Counted from the first letter of the stretch, positions 53,869 to 63,441 are shown. The stretch is 64,000 nucleotides of DNA from Microbulbifer thermotolerans (GCF_900112305.1 NZ_FOKT01000002.1:433228-497227); one strand, 5' to 3'. The notes: generated from the sequence alone by a model not told the origin. Translations and numbers: made by a program.

Positions 53869-53944
53869 TGGCATCCCCAAGGGGAGTCGAACCCCTGTTA
53901 CCGCCGTGAAAGGGCGGTGTCCTAGGCCTCTAGACGATGGGGAC
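53869..53944 (-). tRNA. tRNA-Glu(TTC), copy 1
   Basis: 76 nt, anticodon loop CTTTCAC (TTC), encoded CCA. Acceptor GTCCCCA/TGGGGAT has a G1-U72 wobble, while the other copy has a G-C pair, a compensated drift between duplicates. Confidence 0.95.
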
Positions 53945-54069
53945 GTAAAACTTGCACCTGGCCCCTCTCTGGAAAGCCAATGCAGTCACCTCTCGGTGAC
54001 AACGCTACTCTAACCCCGTAGCTACTCTCTGTATCGTGACACAACCACGCCACAAAGAGCAAAAAAATC

Positions 54070-54145
54070 TGGAGCGGGAAACCGGGTTCGAACCGGCGAC
54101 CTCAACCTTGGCAAGGTTGCGCTCTACCAACTGAGCTATTCCCGC
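54070..54145 (-). tRNA. tRNA-Gly(GCC), copy 2
   Basis: 76 nt, nearly identical to copy 1; anticodon GCC; encoded CCA. Confidence 0.95.
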
Positions 54146-54147
54146 TT

Positions 54148-54223
54148 TGGCGTCCCCTAGGGGAGTCGAACCCCTGTTACCGCCGTGAAAGGGCGGTGTC
54201 CTAGGCCTCTAGACGAAGGGGAC
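54148..54223 (-). tRNA. tRNA-Glu(TTC), copy 2
   Basis: 76 nt; acceptor GTCCCCT/AGGGGAC, very close to E. coli tRNA-Glu; anticodon TTC; encoded CCA. First gene of the operon and only 2 bp from the next tRNA-Gly. Confidence 0.95.
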
Positions 54224-54285
54224 CCCGGACTTACTTCTGTTCCGCTCGGCGCCTCAAGGACCGCTCTGCGTCAGAAGTGGGGCGC

Positions 54286-54314
54286 ATTCTATGTAGCACC
54301 CGGGGGACTGTCAA
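54286..54314 (-). promoter_or_regulatory. Strong stable-RNA promoter of the tRNA operon
   Basis: Reverse strand: consensus -35 TTGACA (54314-54309), 17-bp spacer, -10 TAGAAT (54291-54286), then GCGCCCC, the GC-rich discriminator of stringently controlled stable-RNA promoters. Start near 54279, about 55 nt before tRNA-Glu. Confidence 0.85.
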
Positions 54315-54398
54315 CACCCACGACAAAACTTTTTTTGTATTTTTTTCTTTTGCAGTCAGTCACTTACCGAGACCCCAGAAACCGCTCGCGGTCCCGCC

Positions 54399-55154
54399 TT
54401 AGTCTTTTGCGGCCGCGCGCTGCCCGAGTTCCCCGAGGAAACGGCGAATACGCTTGGCGTTGGCCCCCAGGTCACTGATGCCGACACGGGAGCTGGAGCG
54501 CACATCCACCCGAGCGCGGCCATTTTCAGGCCTCACCCGCACGACGACGTCATCGGTGAATCCCAGCAGCAGAGTCCTGTCCACTGCTTCCAAGTGGCCG
54601 CGCTGCGGCTCAAACGCCACCAGTCTCCAGCCCAGGGATTTCGCAACCTGTGCCGCCATTTCCGTAGCCCGCGCAACCGGCATATCGAGTAGCAGCGGCT
54701 GAATATCCGCATATATCTCCGCACCGCGCTGCTTAGCAGCCACCGTTTCACCGCCGTACAGTGGACTGTTGTCTCCCTCCTCGCGTAGAGAAAGCACCAC
54801 TTCATAGCGCGGCGGATCTTGAGTATCAGTGCTGATATCGTGAATCCGGGGCACATCGAAATTGCCTTTGCCCACTGTCAGGAGCGGCACCGCCACTGGC
54901 AACACCCCCAGCACCACAGCCCAAATGGCATTGCGGCGGCTGTCCGCGCGCCGACTGACCAGCCCCCAGATAAAGACCGGCATACTGATCAGCGCCACCC
55001 CCAAGGCCGCCAAACCCGAAAATTTAAAAACCTGGAAAGCCGGCCTGAAGTCAATTACATCCAGCCGCAGCAGCAATCCGGCGATAAACATTGCCGCTAA
55101 CAACAAGCACTGCACTACCAGCAGCCAACGGCTCCAGTGTTTCTTTTCTCTCAA
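54399..55154 (-). CDS. DUF1499 membrane protein
   Basis: 251 residues. Three N-terminal membrane segments ([60 protein letters not shown]) then a DUF1499 domain: [60 protein letters not shown]. Function unknown. Its ATG overlaps the msrB stop by 4 nt. Confidence 0.8.
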   Translation of the reverse strand: MREKKHWSRWLLVVQCLLLAAMFIAGLLLRLDVIDFRPAFQVFKFSGLAALGVALISMPVFIWGLVSRRADSRRNAIWAVVLGVLPVAVPLLTVGKGNFDVPRIHDISTDTQDPPRYEVVLSLREEGDNSPLYGGETVAAKQRGAEIYADIQPLLLDMPVARATEMAAQVAKSLGWRLVAFEPQRGHLEAVDRTLLLGFTDDVVVRVRPENGRARVDVRSSSRVGISDLGANAKRIRRFLGELGQRAAAKD

Positions 55155-55576
55155 TGTTTCCCGCCCTGGGCCACTTTCTTGCGCTTAGCCTCGATATCCA
55201 GCTTGATCGACAGAGAATTGATACAGTACCGCAGCCCGGTTTCCGTCGGGCCGTCGGGGAACACATGCCCCAGATGACTGCCGCAATTGGCACAGACGAC
55301 CTCGGTACGCAACATGCCCAAACTATTGTCCGGCCGCTCTTTCACCGCGCCCGGCCTGGCTACAGCATCGAAACTTGGCCAGCCACAGTGGGCATCGAAT
55401 TTACGATCAGAATCGAAAAGCACGTCGCCGCAACAGCGACAGCGGTAGAGGCCATCTTCGTAGACATTCCAATACTCACCGGTAAAGGGTTCCTCCGTCC
55501 CACCCTCGCGGCAAACGTGAAATTCTGCCGGGGTTAGCACGTCGCGCCAGTAGTTATCATCCTGTACTTTTGACAT
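55151..55576 (-). CDS. msrB: Peptide-methionine (R)-S-oxide reductase
   Basis: 141 residues, usual MsrB length. Zinc site from CRCCGDVLF and [12 protein letters not shown]; catalytic Cys in [10 protein letters not shown], where most relatives have [16 protein letters not shown] segment ([12 protein letters not shown]) present. It repairs R-methionine sulfoxide in proteins. No signal peptide, so cytoplasmic. First gene of a pair with the DUF1499 gene. Confidence 0.92.
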   Translation of the reverse strand: MSKVQDDNYWRDVLTPAEFHVCREGGTEEPFTGEYWNVYEDGLYRCRCCGDVLFDSDRKFDAHCGWPSFDAVARPGAVKERPDNSLGMLRTEVVCANCGSHLGHVFPDGPTETGLRYCINSLSIKLDIEAKRKKVAQGGKH

Positions 55577-55658
55577 ACTCTGCTCCTCATTCCACCCAGT
55601 TTACGCGGTAACAGCAAGCGATTGGCTGCTGCCGCAAAGTAGTGTCCGGGACCACACC

Positions 55659-56873
55659 ATGAAGGATATTCTCAAGTCGGAAAAACTACACGGCGTCTGT
55701 TACGAAATTCGCGGCCCCGTTATGGAGCAGGCCTACCGTATGGAGGAGGAAGGGCACCGTATCCTCAAGCTGAATATCGGCAACCCCACGCCCTTCGGTT
55801 TCGACGCCCCGGACGAAATCATTCAGGATGTGATCCACAATCTCCCTCAGGCTCAGGGCTATGTTGAGTCAAAGGGCCTCTTCGCCGCGCGCAAGGCCAT
55901 TATGCAGGAGTGCCAAACCCTCGGTATCGAGGGGATCGAGATAGACGATATCTACCTCGGAAACGGCGTCTCCGAGCTCATCACCATGGCCACCCAGGCA
56001 CTGCTGAACACCGGCGACGAACTGCTGCTGCCGATGCCGAACTATCCCCTGTGGATGGCCGCCACCAATCTGACCGGCGCTCAGCCGGTACTCTACCGCT
56101 GTGATGAGGGCGCGGGCTGGATGCCGGATATCGACGACATCAAGGCCAAGATCACGCCGCGCACCCGCGGTATTGTCGTGATCAACCCGAACAACCCCAC
56201 CGGCGCTGTCTATCCGCGTGCGGTTCTTGAAGAAATTGTAGAGCTTGCCCGTACCCACGACTTGGTTATTTTCTCCGACGAGATCTACAGCAAGATTCTC
56301 TACGATGATGCCGAGTTCACCCCCATGGCCAAGCTGGCCGAAGATCTGCTTTGCCTCAGCTTCAACGGTCTCTCGAAGGCCTACCGCCTGGCGGGCTTCC
56401 GCTCCGGCTGGATGATCGTCAGCGGTGCCAAGCACCGCGCCAAAGGGTTTATCGAGGGCATGGATATTCTCTCGTCCATGCGCCTGTGTGGTAATGTACC
56501 GGCCATGTTCGCGGTGCAAACGGCGCTCGGGGGCTACCAGAGCATTCGCGATCTAGTATTACCTGGCGGCCGCCTGCGCCAGCAGCGGGACCTGGCCCAC
56601 AAGATGCTCAACGATATTCCCGGAGTGAGCTGCGTCAAACCCGAAGGCGCTATCTACCTGTTCCCCAGAATTTGCCTGGACAGACACAAGATCCACAACG
56701 ACGAGCAACTGGTGCTCGACTTCCTGCGCCAGGAAAAAATTCTTCTGGTACAAGGCAGCGCCTTCCACTGGGATGCGCCGGACCACCTGCGCATCGTCTT
56801 CCTGCCGCGCACCGATGACCTGTCCCACGCAATTGAGCGCCTGGGGCACTTCCTCGAGCGCTACTCACAATAA
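55659..56873 (+). CDS. alaA: Alanine-synthesising PLP aminotransferase (AlaA-like)
   Basis: 404 residues, class I aminotransferase. LNIGNPTPFGFDAPDEI near the start is the AlaA/AlaC opening; PMPNYPLWMAATNLTGA, VINPNNPTGAVYP, and the PLP lysine in SFNGLSKAYRLAGFRSGW follow. It likely makes alanine from pyruvate and glutamate. A small unknown gene follows 6 bp later. Confidence 0.88.
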   Translation: MKDILKSEKLHGVCYEIRGPVMEQAYRMEEEGHRILKLNIGNPTPFGFDAPDEIIQDVIHNLPQAQGYVESKGLFAARKAIMQECQTLGIEGIEIDDIYLGNGVSELITMATQALLNTGDELLLPMPNYPLWMAATNLTGAQPVLYRCDEGAGWMPDIDDIKAKITPRTRGIVVINPNNPTGAVYPRAVLEEIVELARTHDLVIFSDEIYSKILYDDAEFTPMAKLAEDLLCLSFNGLSKAYRLAGFRSGWMIVSGAKHRAKGFIEGMDILSSMRLCGNVPAMFAVQTALGGYQSIRDLVLPGGRLRQQRDLAHKMLNDIPGVSCVKPEGAIYLFPRICLDRHKIHNDEQLVLDFLRQEKILLVQGSAFHWDAPDHLRIVFLPRTDDLSHAIERLGHFLERYSQ

Positions 56874-56879
56874 CAGCCC

Positions 56880-57278
56880 ATGCTCGACGACCTGCATATT
56901 CACGACTTCTACCGCAACGCCGGCAGGATTCTGCTGGCGCTGTTCAACCAGTTCCCGACACCGGCGACGGTTTACGTGGAGGATATCTCCGGCCCGGATA
57001 CTCCGGATGAATACGGCCTGCACTCCCCCCGCCACCTGGCCTGCCTGGGCGCCATGACCTGGCTGAAACAAAGTGGCTACATCCACTTTTCGCAACTGGT
57101 GCGCCAGGAGGCCATAGAGGAAGCCGTGTTGACTCACAAGGGTTTTCTATTGTTGATAAACAAAGTGGAGTCCGGGGAGAGCAACGCACAACTGCTGGAC
57201 GAAGCGGTGCGCCACGGTTCGTCGATGGAAATGCAGGCGTTGATGGAGCGGTTGATGCGGGCATTTTCCGCCCTGTGA
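56880..57278 (+). CDS. Hypothetical protein downstream of alaA
   Basis: 132 residues, cytoplasmic. Features: DLHIHDFYRNAGRILLALFNQFPTPATVYVEDI, then GLHSPRHLACLGAMTWLKQSGYIHFSQLVRQEAIEEAVLTHKGF, which looks like a small winged-helix fold. It is co-transcribed with alaA (6-bp gap) and converges on the methyltransferase gene. Family not recognised. Confidence 0.65.
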   Translation: MLDDLHIHDFYRNAGRILLALFNQFPTPATVYVEDISGPDTPDEYGLHSPRHLACLGAMTWLKQSGYIHFSQLVRQEAIEEAVLTHKGFLLLINKVESGESNAQLLDEAVRHGSSMEMQALMERLMRAFSAL

Positions 57279-57293
57279 CCACCGCCCCCATCT

Positions 57294-58226
57294 TTATTGA
57301 CGAAATCTGACGTGGAGCATTTTCAGTGCTGCGTCCGGATCCCGGTCAGGAAAGTCCGGGCTCTGCGGCAAGCGCTCCACGATTTCGAAGCGGCTGTCGG
57401 CACCTTCAATCAGACTGCGAAAATGTGCCTCGCCGTGACGCGGCGAATTCATCACCACCAGCAAATCGGCCTCCCCGGCCAGACACCCCGGCAGCAGCCG
57501 CAGCAATTTCTCGTAGTGCAGATTGATATCAAAGCGCCCCTTCTGCCAGGTGGGCGGATCCACCACCGCCAATTGGAAGGGACCGCGGCGATCGAAACGA
57601 TTGAATTGCCGCAGTGCATCCAGTTGCAAAAAGTGGATGCCAGCAAGCGGCAACTGGTTGGCTATGTGATTGTCCCGCCCCCGGTTTAGCACACCGCGGT
57701 TAACGTCAATATTCACCACTTCCAATTCCGCCGCCGCGCGGGCGATCACGGAAAAGGCACAAGTAAAGGCAAACAGGTTCAACAGCTTGAGATTTTCCCG
57801 GCCGGCGCGGGCACGGATCTGCGCTTCCAGCCAGCGGCGCCCGGGCTCTATATCGAGGAAATAACCCACATTCTGCCGCTCGAACGTCAGCGGAAACTGC
57901 AAATCGCCGCGCCGCGCCACCGGCGCTGCCACCGGCTGACCGCAGTGCCAGCGCACAGGCGCACCCCGCAGGTAACGGCGCTGCACCGCCACCCCTTGGT
58001 AGCCGCGCGCTTCAACCAATTGCCACAGCGCCTGACACAGCCCTTCTTCTCCGTCACAGGCTTCAAAAAAAGTCACCAGCAGCGCGGGGAAAAAGCTATC
58101 TACACAGACCTGCTCCAGGCCTGGAAAACAGCGACCACGGCCGTGGAAAAGGCGCCGGCTGTCCCGCCCGGTTTCCGCTAACTTGCATTCCACCTGCTCC
58201 AACAGGACGCCCCAGTCAGAGGACAT
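57294..58226 (-). CDS. RlmI-like class I SAM-dependent methyltransferase
   Basis: 310 residues. Motifs: GYFLDIEPGRRWLEAQI, LKLLNLFAFTCAFSVIARAAA (SAM motif I, with the usual YTG replaced by FTC), VNIDVNRGVLNRGRDN, and AVVDPPTWQKGRFD (catalytic loop of the RlmI/RlmK group). Probably methylates an RNA base. No PUA domain is visible, unlike RlmI itself. It overlaps the kinase-like gene by 11 nt. Confidence 0.8.
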   Translation of the reverse strand: MSSDWGVLLEQVECKLAETGRDSRRLFHGRGRCFPGLEQVCVDSFFPALLVTFFEACDGEEGLCQALWQLVEARGYQGVAVQRRYLRGAPVRWHCGQPVAAPVARRGDLQFPLTFERQNVGYFLDIEPGRRWLEAQIRARAGRENLKLLNLFAFTCAFSVIARAAAELEVVNIDVNRGVLNRGRDNHIANQLPLAGIHFLQLDALRQFNRFDRRGPFQLAVVDPPTWQKGRFDINLHYEKLLRLLPGCLAGEADLLVVMNSPRHGEAHFRSLIEGADSRFEIVERLPQSPDFPDRDPDAALKMLHVRFRQ

Positions 58227-59379
58227 GCACCGAACCCTCCCCGTTGCCCAGCGGATACAAAATCGTATCCCGGTAGCCAGTGATCACTCGGATAAAACCG
58301 GCCCACGCCTCGTCTAGTTGCGGGTCACCACTGTCCACCAGCAGCGGCCGGCCACCGAGTTGGGTGATCTTGGTTTTGGTAGCGACAACCATCAGATTAT
58401 CCCGGCCCACAGCGCGCAGCACTCCGGGGGAAAACTGCTGGTTACCGCGGCCGATCAAATGCCCTTGGCCACCGATGGCGGTGAGCACAATTTTTACCGG
58501 CCCGCTGTGCGCTTCAATGGCCCGCTCGATTTGTGCCGCTCCCACATCTGCAGCGATCAGCTGCCCATCGCGCAACAGGTCAACGCCCAGTAAAGTGCCC
58601 CCGCACCCCAATTCATCGAGCAGTGCCATGGTGGTGGAGCCGGGTCCGACCAGATAGAGGGTACCGGGGTCCAGTTCCTCGATCACATGCGCGGCGATAT
58701 CCGCCACCGCAAGTTCCTCTACCTCGCGCCCCGCATTCTTTACCGCCTGTAGAAAGTGGCCCTCCTCGGGGACCAGCAGTTCGCCGTAGTAACGCGTACT
58801 GACACGGCCCTCGCGGAAAGACTTTTCGTCGATATCTCTCACCTCGCGCTGGTGCAGATCCACAAGCTGGCCAGCCATCAGGCGCCGCAACACCTCGCCG
58901 CCGGCCTTGGGGGAAATCGCAAAGCAGGCGGAATGCATTTTCACGCCGGCGGGGATGCCCAGCACCGGGAAATCATCTCCGAGCGCGTTCACCATATTGC
59001 GCGCCGTGCCGTCTCCGCCCGCAAATACAATCAGGTCTGCACCGGCGTCGCGGATCACCCGAGCCGCCCGCTCTGTGTCCGCTGGAGTTGACGGGCTGGA
59101 CTCAGCCTCGCCGACCACTGTCACCCGAAAACCGCACTCTCTGGCCAGTGACTCGCCCATGTCGCGCGCATAACAGAGAATCTCCAAACCATCCGCGTAG
59201 GGCTTCAGCGCTTCCAGCGCCACCGCCGCGCGCCTGTGAGACTGGGGTTCTACGCCCGCCGCCAGTGCCTGACGCACGGTTTCGACACCATCACTGCCCT
59301 TCAAGCCTGCGGGGCCGCCGACACCAGCCCAGGGGTTGATGATGAGTCCGAGTTTTTTCAGTTGCACTTCTCTTCGCAT
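58216..59379 (-). CDS. ATP-NAD kinase-family protein (AcoX-like)
   Basis: 387 residues. N-terminus KKLGLIINPWAGVGGPAGLKGSDG and the kinase motif FAGGDGTARNMVNAL (GGDGT), then GIPAGVKMHSACFA and PGSTTMALLDEL. Longer than housekeeping NadK and closer to the AcoX/PA-type group whose substrate is unsettled. Overlaps pdxB by 22 nt and the methyltransferase by 11 nt, so one transcript. Confidence 0.82.
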   Translation of the reverse strand: MRREVQLKKLGLIINPWAGVGGPAGLKGSDGVETVRQALAAGVEPQSHRRAAVALEALKPYADGLEILCYARDMGESLARECGFRVTVVGEAESSPSTPADTERAARVIRDAGADLIVFAGGDGTARNMVNALGDDFPVLGIPAGVKMHSACFAISPKAGGEVLRRLMAGQLVDLHQREVRDIDEKSFREGRVSTRYYGELLVPEEGHFLQAVKNAGREVEELAVADIAAHVIEELDPGTLYLVGPGSTTMALLDELGCGGTLLGVDLLRDGQLIAADVGAAQIERAIEAHSGPVKIVLTAIGGQGHLIGRGNQQFSPGVLRAVGRDNLMVVATKTKITQLGGRPLLVDSGDPQLDEAWAGFIRVITGYRDTILYPLGNGEGSVHVL

Positions 59380-60503
59380 TTCAACCCCAGTATTGCCAAC
59401 TGCCTCCGCTGGTGCTCCGTCAACGGGGCGCCATCGATGCGGTAATGAGAGAACTCCAGCCGCTCGGGGTATTCCCGGCGCAGCCGATCAAAGGCCCCGC
59501 CCATCGGCTGATCACCGCCTGCGGCTGCACGCAGGCGGCGATCGTCAGCGCGGGGGTCGTATATTTGCAACAAGTAGTCAGCCATCGCGGAAAATTCCGC
59601 AAAGCTGCTCTCTGCCCCCACCCCAAGTTGCCGCACCGGCAGGTGCCGCTCATCGGCCGCCGGTTGCTGGGGGAGTTTGAGCGCCCGCGCCAAGGCCCCG
59701 CGGATCATCCGGGTACCCGCAAGCTTGCCGTCTGCGCTGTAGCCAGCGATATGGGGCGTGCCGATATCCACCAGATCGAGCAGAGCAGTGTCGATATCCG
59801 GCTCGTTCTCCCACACATCCAGCACTGTGTTAAAACGTTTGCCCGCCCGCAGAAGCTCCAGCAGCGCCCGGTTGTCCACCACCGCCCCGCGGCCGGCACT
59901 GATCAGCGTGGCACCATCTTTAATCCGTGCCAACTGCCCGGCACCAATCATATGAAAACTGGGATGCGGCCCACCTTTCACCAGCGGCGCGTGCAGACAC
60001 ACCACATCCTGCTCCAGCACTCTTTCCAGGCTCGCACTATCGGGGTCGTCCGGGCGCCAGGGGTCGTAGACCGCGCAGGGAATATTCATTGCCTGTAGCC
60101 GCTCACGCAACAGCCCCCCGACATTGCCACAGCCGACGATGCCAAATTCACGCCCGTTCCAATCAATTCCCAGTGCCGCCAGCGCGCAAAAAACATACTC
60201 GATCACTGAATTGGCGTTGCAACCCGGCGCCGCGCTCCAGCGGATGCCCTGCCCTTCCAGCCAGGCGGTATCCAGGTGGTCCGTGCCGATGGTGCAGCTG
60301 CCGACAAAACGCACCGGGGTGCCGCTGAGCAGTTCCTCGTTTACCCGCGTGACAGAACGCACCAGCAGTATGTCGGCATCCATCAGCTGTTCACGGGACA
60401 AGGTCCGCCCCGGCAGGCGCAGCAGCCGACCCAGATCGCCGAAGTACGTCTCCAGCGCGGGAATATTTTCGTCGGCGACAATGGTCAGTTCTGAGTGTTT
60501 CAA
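59358..60503 (-). CDS. pdxB: 4-phosphoerythronate dehydrogenase
   Basis: 381 residues. D-2-hydroxyacid dehydrogenase fold; IVADENIPALETYFGDLG is the PdxB start. NAD motif GIVGCGNVGGLLRERL; catalytic region ISAGRGAVVDNRALL; GTPHIAGYSADGKLAGT with the catalytic His. The C-terminal PdxB dimerisation domain is present. Second step of the DXP-independent pyridoxal-phosphate pathway, found mostly in gammaproteobacteria. Overlaps the exonuclease by 4 nt. Confidence 0.92.
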   Translation of the reverse strand: MKHSELTIVADENIPALETYFGDLGRLLRLPGRTLSREQLMDADILLVRSVTRVNEELLSGTPVRFVGSCTIGTDHLDTAWLEGQGIRWSAAPGCNANSVIEYVFCALAALGIDWNGREFGIVGCGNVGGLLRERLQAMNIPCAVYDPWRPDDPDSASLERVLEQDVVCLHAPLVKGGPHPSFHMIGAGQLARIKDGATLISAGRGAVVDNRALLELLRAGKRFNTVLDVWENEPDIDTALLDLVDIGTPHIAGYSADGKLAGTRMIRGALARALKLPQQPAADERHLPVRQLGVGAESSFAEFSAMADYLLQIYDPRADDRRLRAAAGGDQPMGGAFDRLRREYPERLEFSHYRIDGAPLTEHQRRQLAILGLKCEEKCN

Positions 60504-61393
60504 AGTGTTTCCCCATTAACGGCAGCCAGTGTCCGGCCAATTTTTGCCTTGAGCCCTCCAATACCGAATTCGTCCGCGAGTGCCTGGACGAAATGGATAT
60601 CGGCCTTCCGCGGTACCAAGTCGTCGACGCCCACGGACAATTCAATCCCGTCTTCCAACGAGGTCAGGCGCTTGGCCAGACGTATCTGCTCCGCGTAGGT
60701 TAAAAGCCGCTTGGCAATGCCCGCAGCCCCACGCAGCGGCAGACGGGCCACCCGTTCGGTGTGCCGCAATAACGCCTCTATATCATCGAATTCCATAAGC
60801 AGCCGCGCCGCCGTTTTCGGACCGATTCCGGGAACACCGGGAATATCGTCGCTGCTGTCCCCCACCAGCGCCAGATAGTCGGCGATTTGCTCCGGGCGCA
60901 CACCGAATTTCGCTTGTACCGCCGCGGCGCCCATATGTATGTCAGCGGCGAAGTCCCACAAGCTGGCCGCGCCGCGGGCCAACAGCTGCCCCAGGTCCTT
61001 ATCGCGGCTGACGATCACCGGCCGCTGATCAGCACTGATGCGGGTCAGGGCCGCGAGCAGATCGTCCGCCTCATAACGCTCACTGGCGAAACAGGCAATG
61101 CCCATTGCCTCCGCCATCTCTCTGCAGGCCGCCAATTGAAAAGCCAAGGCCTCGTCCGGCTGAGCACGGCTGCATTTGTAATCGGGGTAGAGTTCGTTGC
61201 GGAAGCAACTGCCAAGCGACTCATCGAAGGCACAGGCCATATATCTCGGGCCGCGGCCGAGCAGATCCAGTGCGAAGTTGGTAAAGCCGTACACCGCCTC
61301 TGTGGGATACCCCTGCCGCCCCGTCCAATTCGGCGGCAGGGCAAAGTAGTAGCGAAAGATATAGACAGAGGCATCAACGAGATAGGTAGTCAC
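60500..61393 (-). CDS. 5'-3' exonuclease / flap endonuclease (Xni-like)
   Basis: 297 residues from GTG 61393, whose GTGA overlaps the epmC stop. It resembles the free 5' nuclease domain of DNA polymerase I: TYLVDASVYIFRYYFALP, CAFDESLGSCFRNELYPDYK, YEADDLLAAL (metal acids), VIVSRDKDLGQLL and GDSSDDIPGVPGIGPKTAARLL (HhH). Probably removes flaps or primers. It is longer than E. coli Xni and carries more of the acidic metal sites, so it is nearer the ExoIX/Pol I 5' domain group. Confidence 0.88.
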   Translation of the reverse strand: MTTYLVDASVYIFRYYFALPPNWTGRQGYPTEAVYGFTNFALDLLGRGPRYMACAFDESLGSCFRNELYPDYKCSRAQPDEALAFQLAACREMAEAMGIACFASERYEADDLLAALTRISADQRPVIVSRDKDLGQLLARGAASLWDFAADIHMGAAAVQAKFGVRPEQIADYLALVGDSSDDIPGVPGIGPKTAARLLMEFDDIEALLRHTERVARLPLRGAAGIAKRLLTYAEQIRLAKRLTSLEDGIELSVGVDDLVPRKADIHFVQALADEFGIGGLKAKIGRTLAAVNGETL

Positions 61394-61962
61394 GATAAGT
61401 CCGTCAACTGGTACAGAGCCGGGTCCAGTGGGTCCGGGCGTCCAAACTCCGCGGCCAGTGCGCGGGCGAATGTCTCGGCGCGAGCATTGACCCCCCTTTG
61501 GCAAAACGTCTGTACCTGCTGCCATATGGCGCGCTTGAACCCAACGCTCGGCCCCAAGCCACTTTCCAGGTTATCGGCACTGACCCGAAAGCGCAGGCTG
61601 CAGGCACAGGCAAAAATCCACTCCAGTGCCTGGGGCACCACTTCCACCCGTTCAAATTCCGCCTGCTGTTCAGCGCTGCGGCCATCCGGAGCATACCAGT
61701 AGCCGTAATCCGGCAGCCGGCGCCGCGCTTCTCCCGCCACACACCAGTGGGCGGCCTCGTGCAGCGCGCTGGCTGGGTAGTCGCGGGTAAATTCCACCCG
61801 GTGATAGTCCTGCTCTCCCTCCGCCGGCCGATAGTAGGGTTCCGGGAAGCCGCCACACAGCCGGGTATTGAAACCCGCCGGATCGGCAAAGCAGCGATTG
61901 AATACTGTGACTATTCGGTCGCAAGGTGGCAGATGGACCGAATCGGGACAGGTAACAGCCAA
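61390..61962 (-). CDS. epmC: Elongation factor P hydroxylase
   Basis: 190 residues. EpmC hallmarks: RLCGGFPEPYYRPA, ASALHEAAHWCVAGEARR (metal-binding His-Glu-x-x-His), LPDYGYWYAPDGR and ALEWIFACAC. It hydroxylates the beta-lysyl-lysine of EF-P. The partners epmA, epmB and efp are not in the window. First gene of the run leading to pdxB. Confidence 0.92.
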   Translation of the reverse strand: MAVTCPDSVHLPPCDRIVTVFNRCFADPAGFNTRLCGGFPEPYYRPAEGEQDYHRVEFTRDYPASALHEAAHWCVAGEARRRLPDYGYWYAPDGRSAEQQAEFERVEVVPQALEWIFACACSLRFRVSADNLESGLGPSVGFKRAIWQQVQTFCQRGVNARAETFARALAAEFGRPDPLDPALYQLTDLS

Positions 61963-62275
61963 GTAGTCCTCCGCTAACGGAAAAGGCAGGGACTATAGCA
62001 ATGCCACCTTCGTGATGAAAGTCACCTAAAACTCTTGCAAAGATAACCAACCAATCTAAAAGGCCAGTTGTGTTTCGGGAATTCAGCATATACCTTTATT
62101 CGCAGGGATGCCGGACAAGGGCCCCAGCCCTGCTTCGGCACCCACAGGGGGGAATAAGCAGTCAAACGCCCTCCTGCCCCGGTCTTCGTCCCGAAGGGGC
62201 CCTCGCGAGAGCGGTCGCAACAGGCACCACTCTGGGCGGAGACGGTATACAACCGGCCCTGCAAGGAGGTGCTCC

Positions 62276-62962
62276 ATGACCGACCACAGACTCTCCAACG
62301 TGGTTGACCTCTTCACCGGCGAGCCGATCGAAACTTCAGCGAGCAGGCGGTTTATCCGCCTGTCGCCGGAGCTAGACGGCTTGGAAATGCTCTACTCCAA
62401 CAGCTCCAGTGGCTCCGATCTCTACAGCCTGAAAATTCTGTGCTGGGGCCTCAAAGCAAACGGCGAGGTGGTAGGACTCGTCCCCTGGTTAAATTCCATT
62501 GTCGCCTGCCCGGAAATCAAGGACCCCTTGGATGGACGTTTCGAGGGTTACTACGACCCCGGCATTGAGGAAATCTTTTACGACCCCCCCATTCACAAAA
62601 TCGTCGAGCTGGAAACAGCAGCGGAATATTTCGAATACGAAAGCAGCAAAGCCGAGGAAGTGCTACAGGAGATCCCGGATACCATCGGCACCCACGCGGT
62701 GTTTATGGATGATCAGCGGGAGAAACTGACGCTCGCCGAAGTTGTGAGCTGGCGGCTGTATGCCAGCGGCGAAATTCACGGCATGCTGATCGACCACGAC
62801 ATAGTGGAAACCACCCCGGTGCTGCCGGGCGATCTGTGCCTCTACCCAGCTCAGGAGAGCAGTGGCTTCCGCTACTTCTTTCAGCACCATATCGCCAACA
62901 AAATCAAATCCGAAGACCCGGAAGCCCTGGCGGCCATTGCGGCGCTGGTTACTTCCCCCTAA
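62276..62962 (+). CDS. Hypothetical protein
   Basis: 228 residues from ATG 62276, with a perfect AGGAGG 6 bases upstream that rules out longer starts. No signal peptide. Contains ILCWGLKANGEVVGLVPWLNSIVACPEIKDPLDGRFEGYYDP and an acidic middle, then TLAEVVSWRLYASGEIHGMLID. Not recognised. The 230 bp before it is GC-rich with several hairpins, so translation or transcription may be controlled there. Confidence 0.7.
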   Translation: MTDHRLSNVVDLFTGEPIETSASRRFIRLSPELDGLEMLYSNSSSGSDLYSLKILCWGLKANGEVVGLVPWLNSIVACPEIKDPLDGRFEGYYDPGIEEIFYDPPIHKIVELETAAEYFEYESSKAEEVLQEIPDTIGTHAVFMDDQREKLTLAEVVSWRLYASGEIHGMLIDHDIVETTPVLPGDLCLYPAQESSGFRYFFQHHIANKIKSEDPEALAAIAALVTSP

Positions 62963-62975
62963 TCCGCAACCTGAA

Positions 62976-62999
62976 CGCCTCCCCCACTTTCGGGGGAGG
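62976..62999. terminator. Hairpin after the unknown gene
   Basis: GCCTCCCCC pairs exactly with GGGGGAGGC across ACTTTC. No T-run, so terminator function is uncertain. Confidence 0.45.
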
Positions 63000-63192
63000 C
63001 CCGGCTTAAGCGGAATCCCCCGATTTTCTGTGCGGGCACCCAGATCTGCGCAGGAGGAACGCGGGCTCACCCCCAGGCACCACAGGATTCACCCCGTGCG
63101 CGGGCTTCTCAACACACGCCCATTGACCACACCATCCCATACCTAAGCCCCAGGACCAGCAACAGTGCTCAGGCGAACGAATCAGAGCTTAG

Positions 63193-63441
63193 TCAGTCAG
63201 CGCTTTCCCGAGACCCGGCCTTTTTGATCCAGTAGAAGAACGCGTCGTTTTCCTCGGCGTGCTCCACCAGTTCATAGCCGAGAAACTGGCAAAACTTGGG
63301 CACATCCCGCTGAGTGGATGGATCGGTGGCAACCATCTGCAGAATTTCTCCGGGAGCCAGCTTGCGCACCGCGGTGTGCAACATCATGACGGGCTCAGGG
63401 CAAAGAAGACCACGGGCATCTAGGGTATGATCTGATTTCAT
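63193..63441 (-). CDS. tusA: TusA-family sulfur carrier
   Basis: 82 residues from ATG 63441. Signature [22 protein letters not shown] holds the active Cys in CPEP. In E. coli TusA passes sulfur from IscS for tRNA thiolation. Sulfur may here come from a desulfurase like the one at the window start (inference). Diverges from the small monooxygenase gene. Confidence 0.9.
   Translation of the reverse strand: MKSDHTLDARGLLCPEPVMMLHTAVRKLAPGEILQMVATDPSTQRDVPKFCQFLGYELVEHAEENDAFFYWIKKAGSRESAD

Noticed and set aside
62022..62316. Small reverse ORFs in the hairpin-rich leader before 62276
   Set aside because: No ribosome sites and no recognisable product; base-pairing potential explains the composition.
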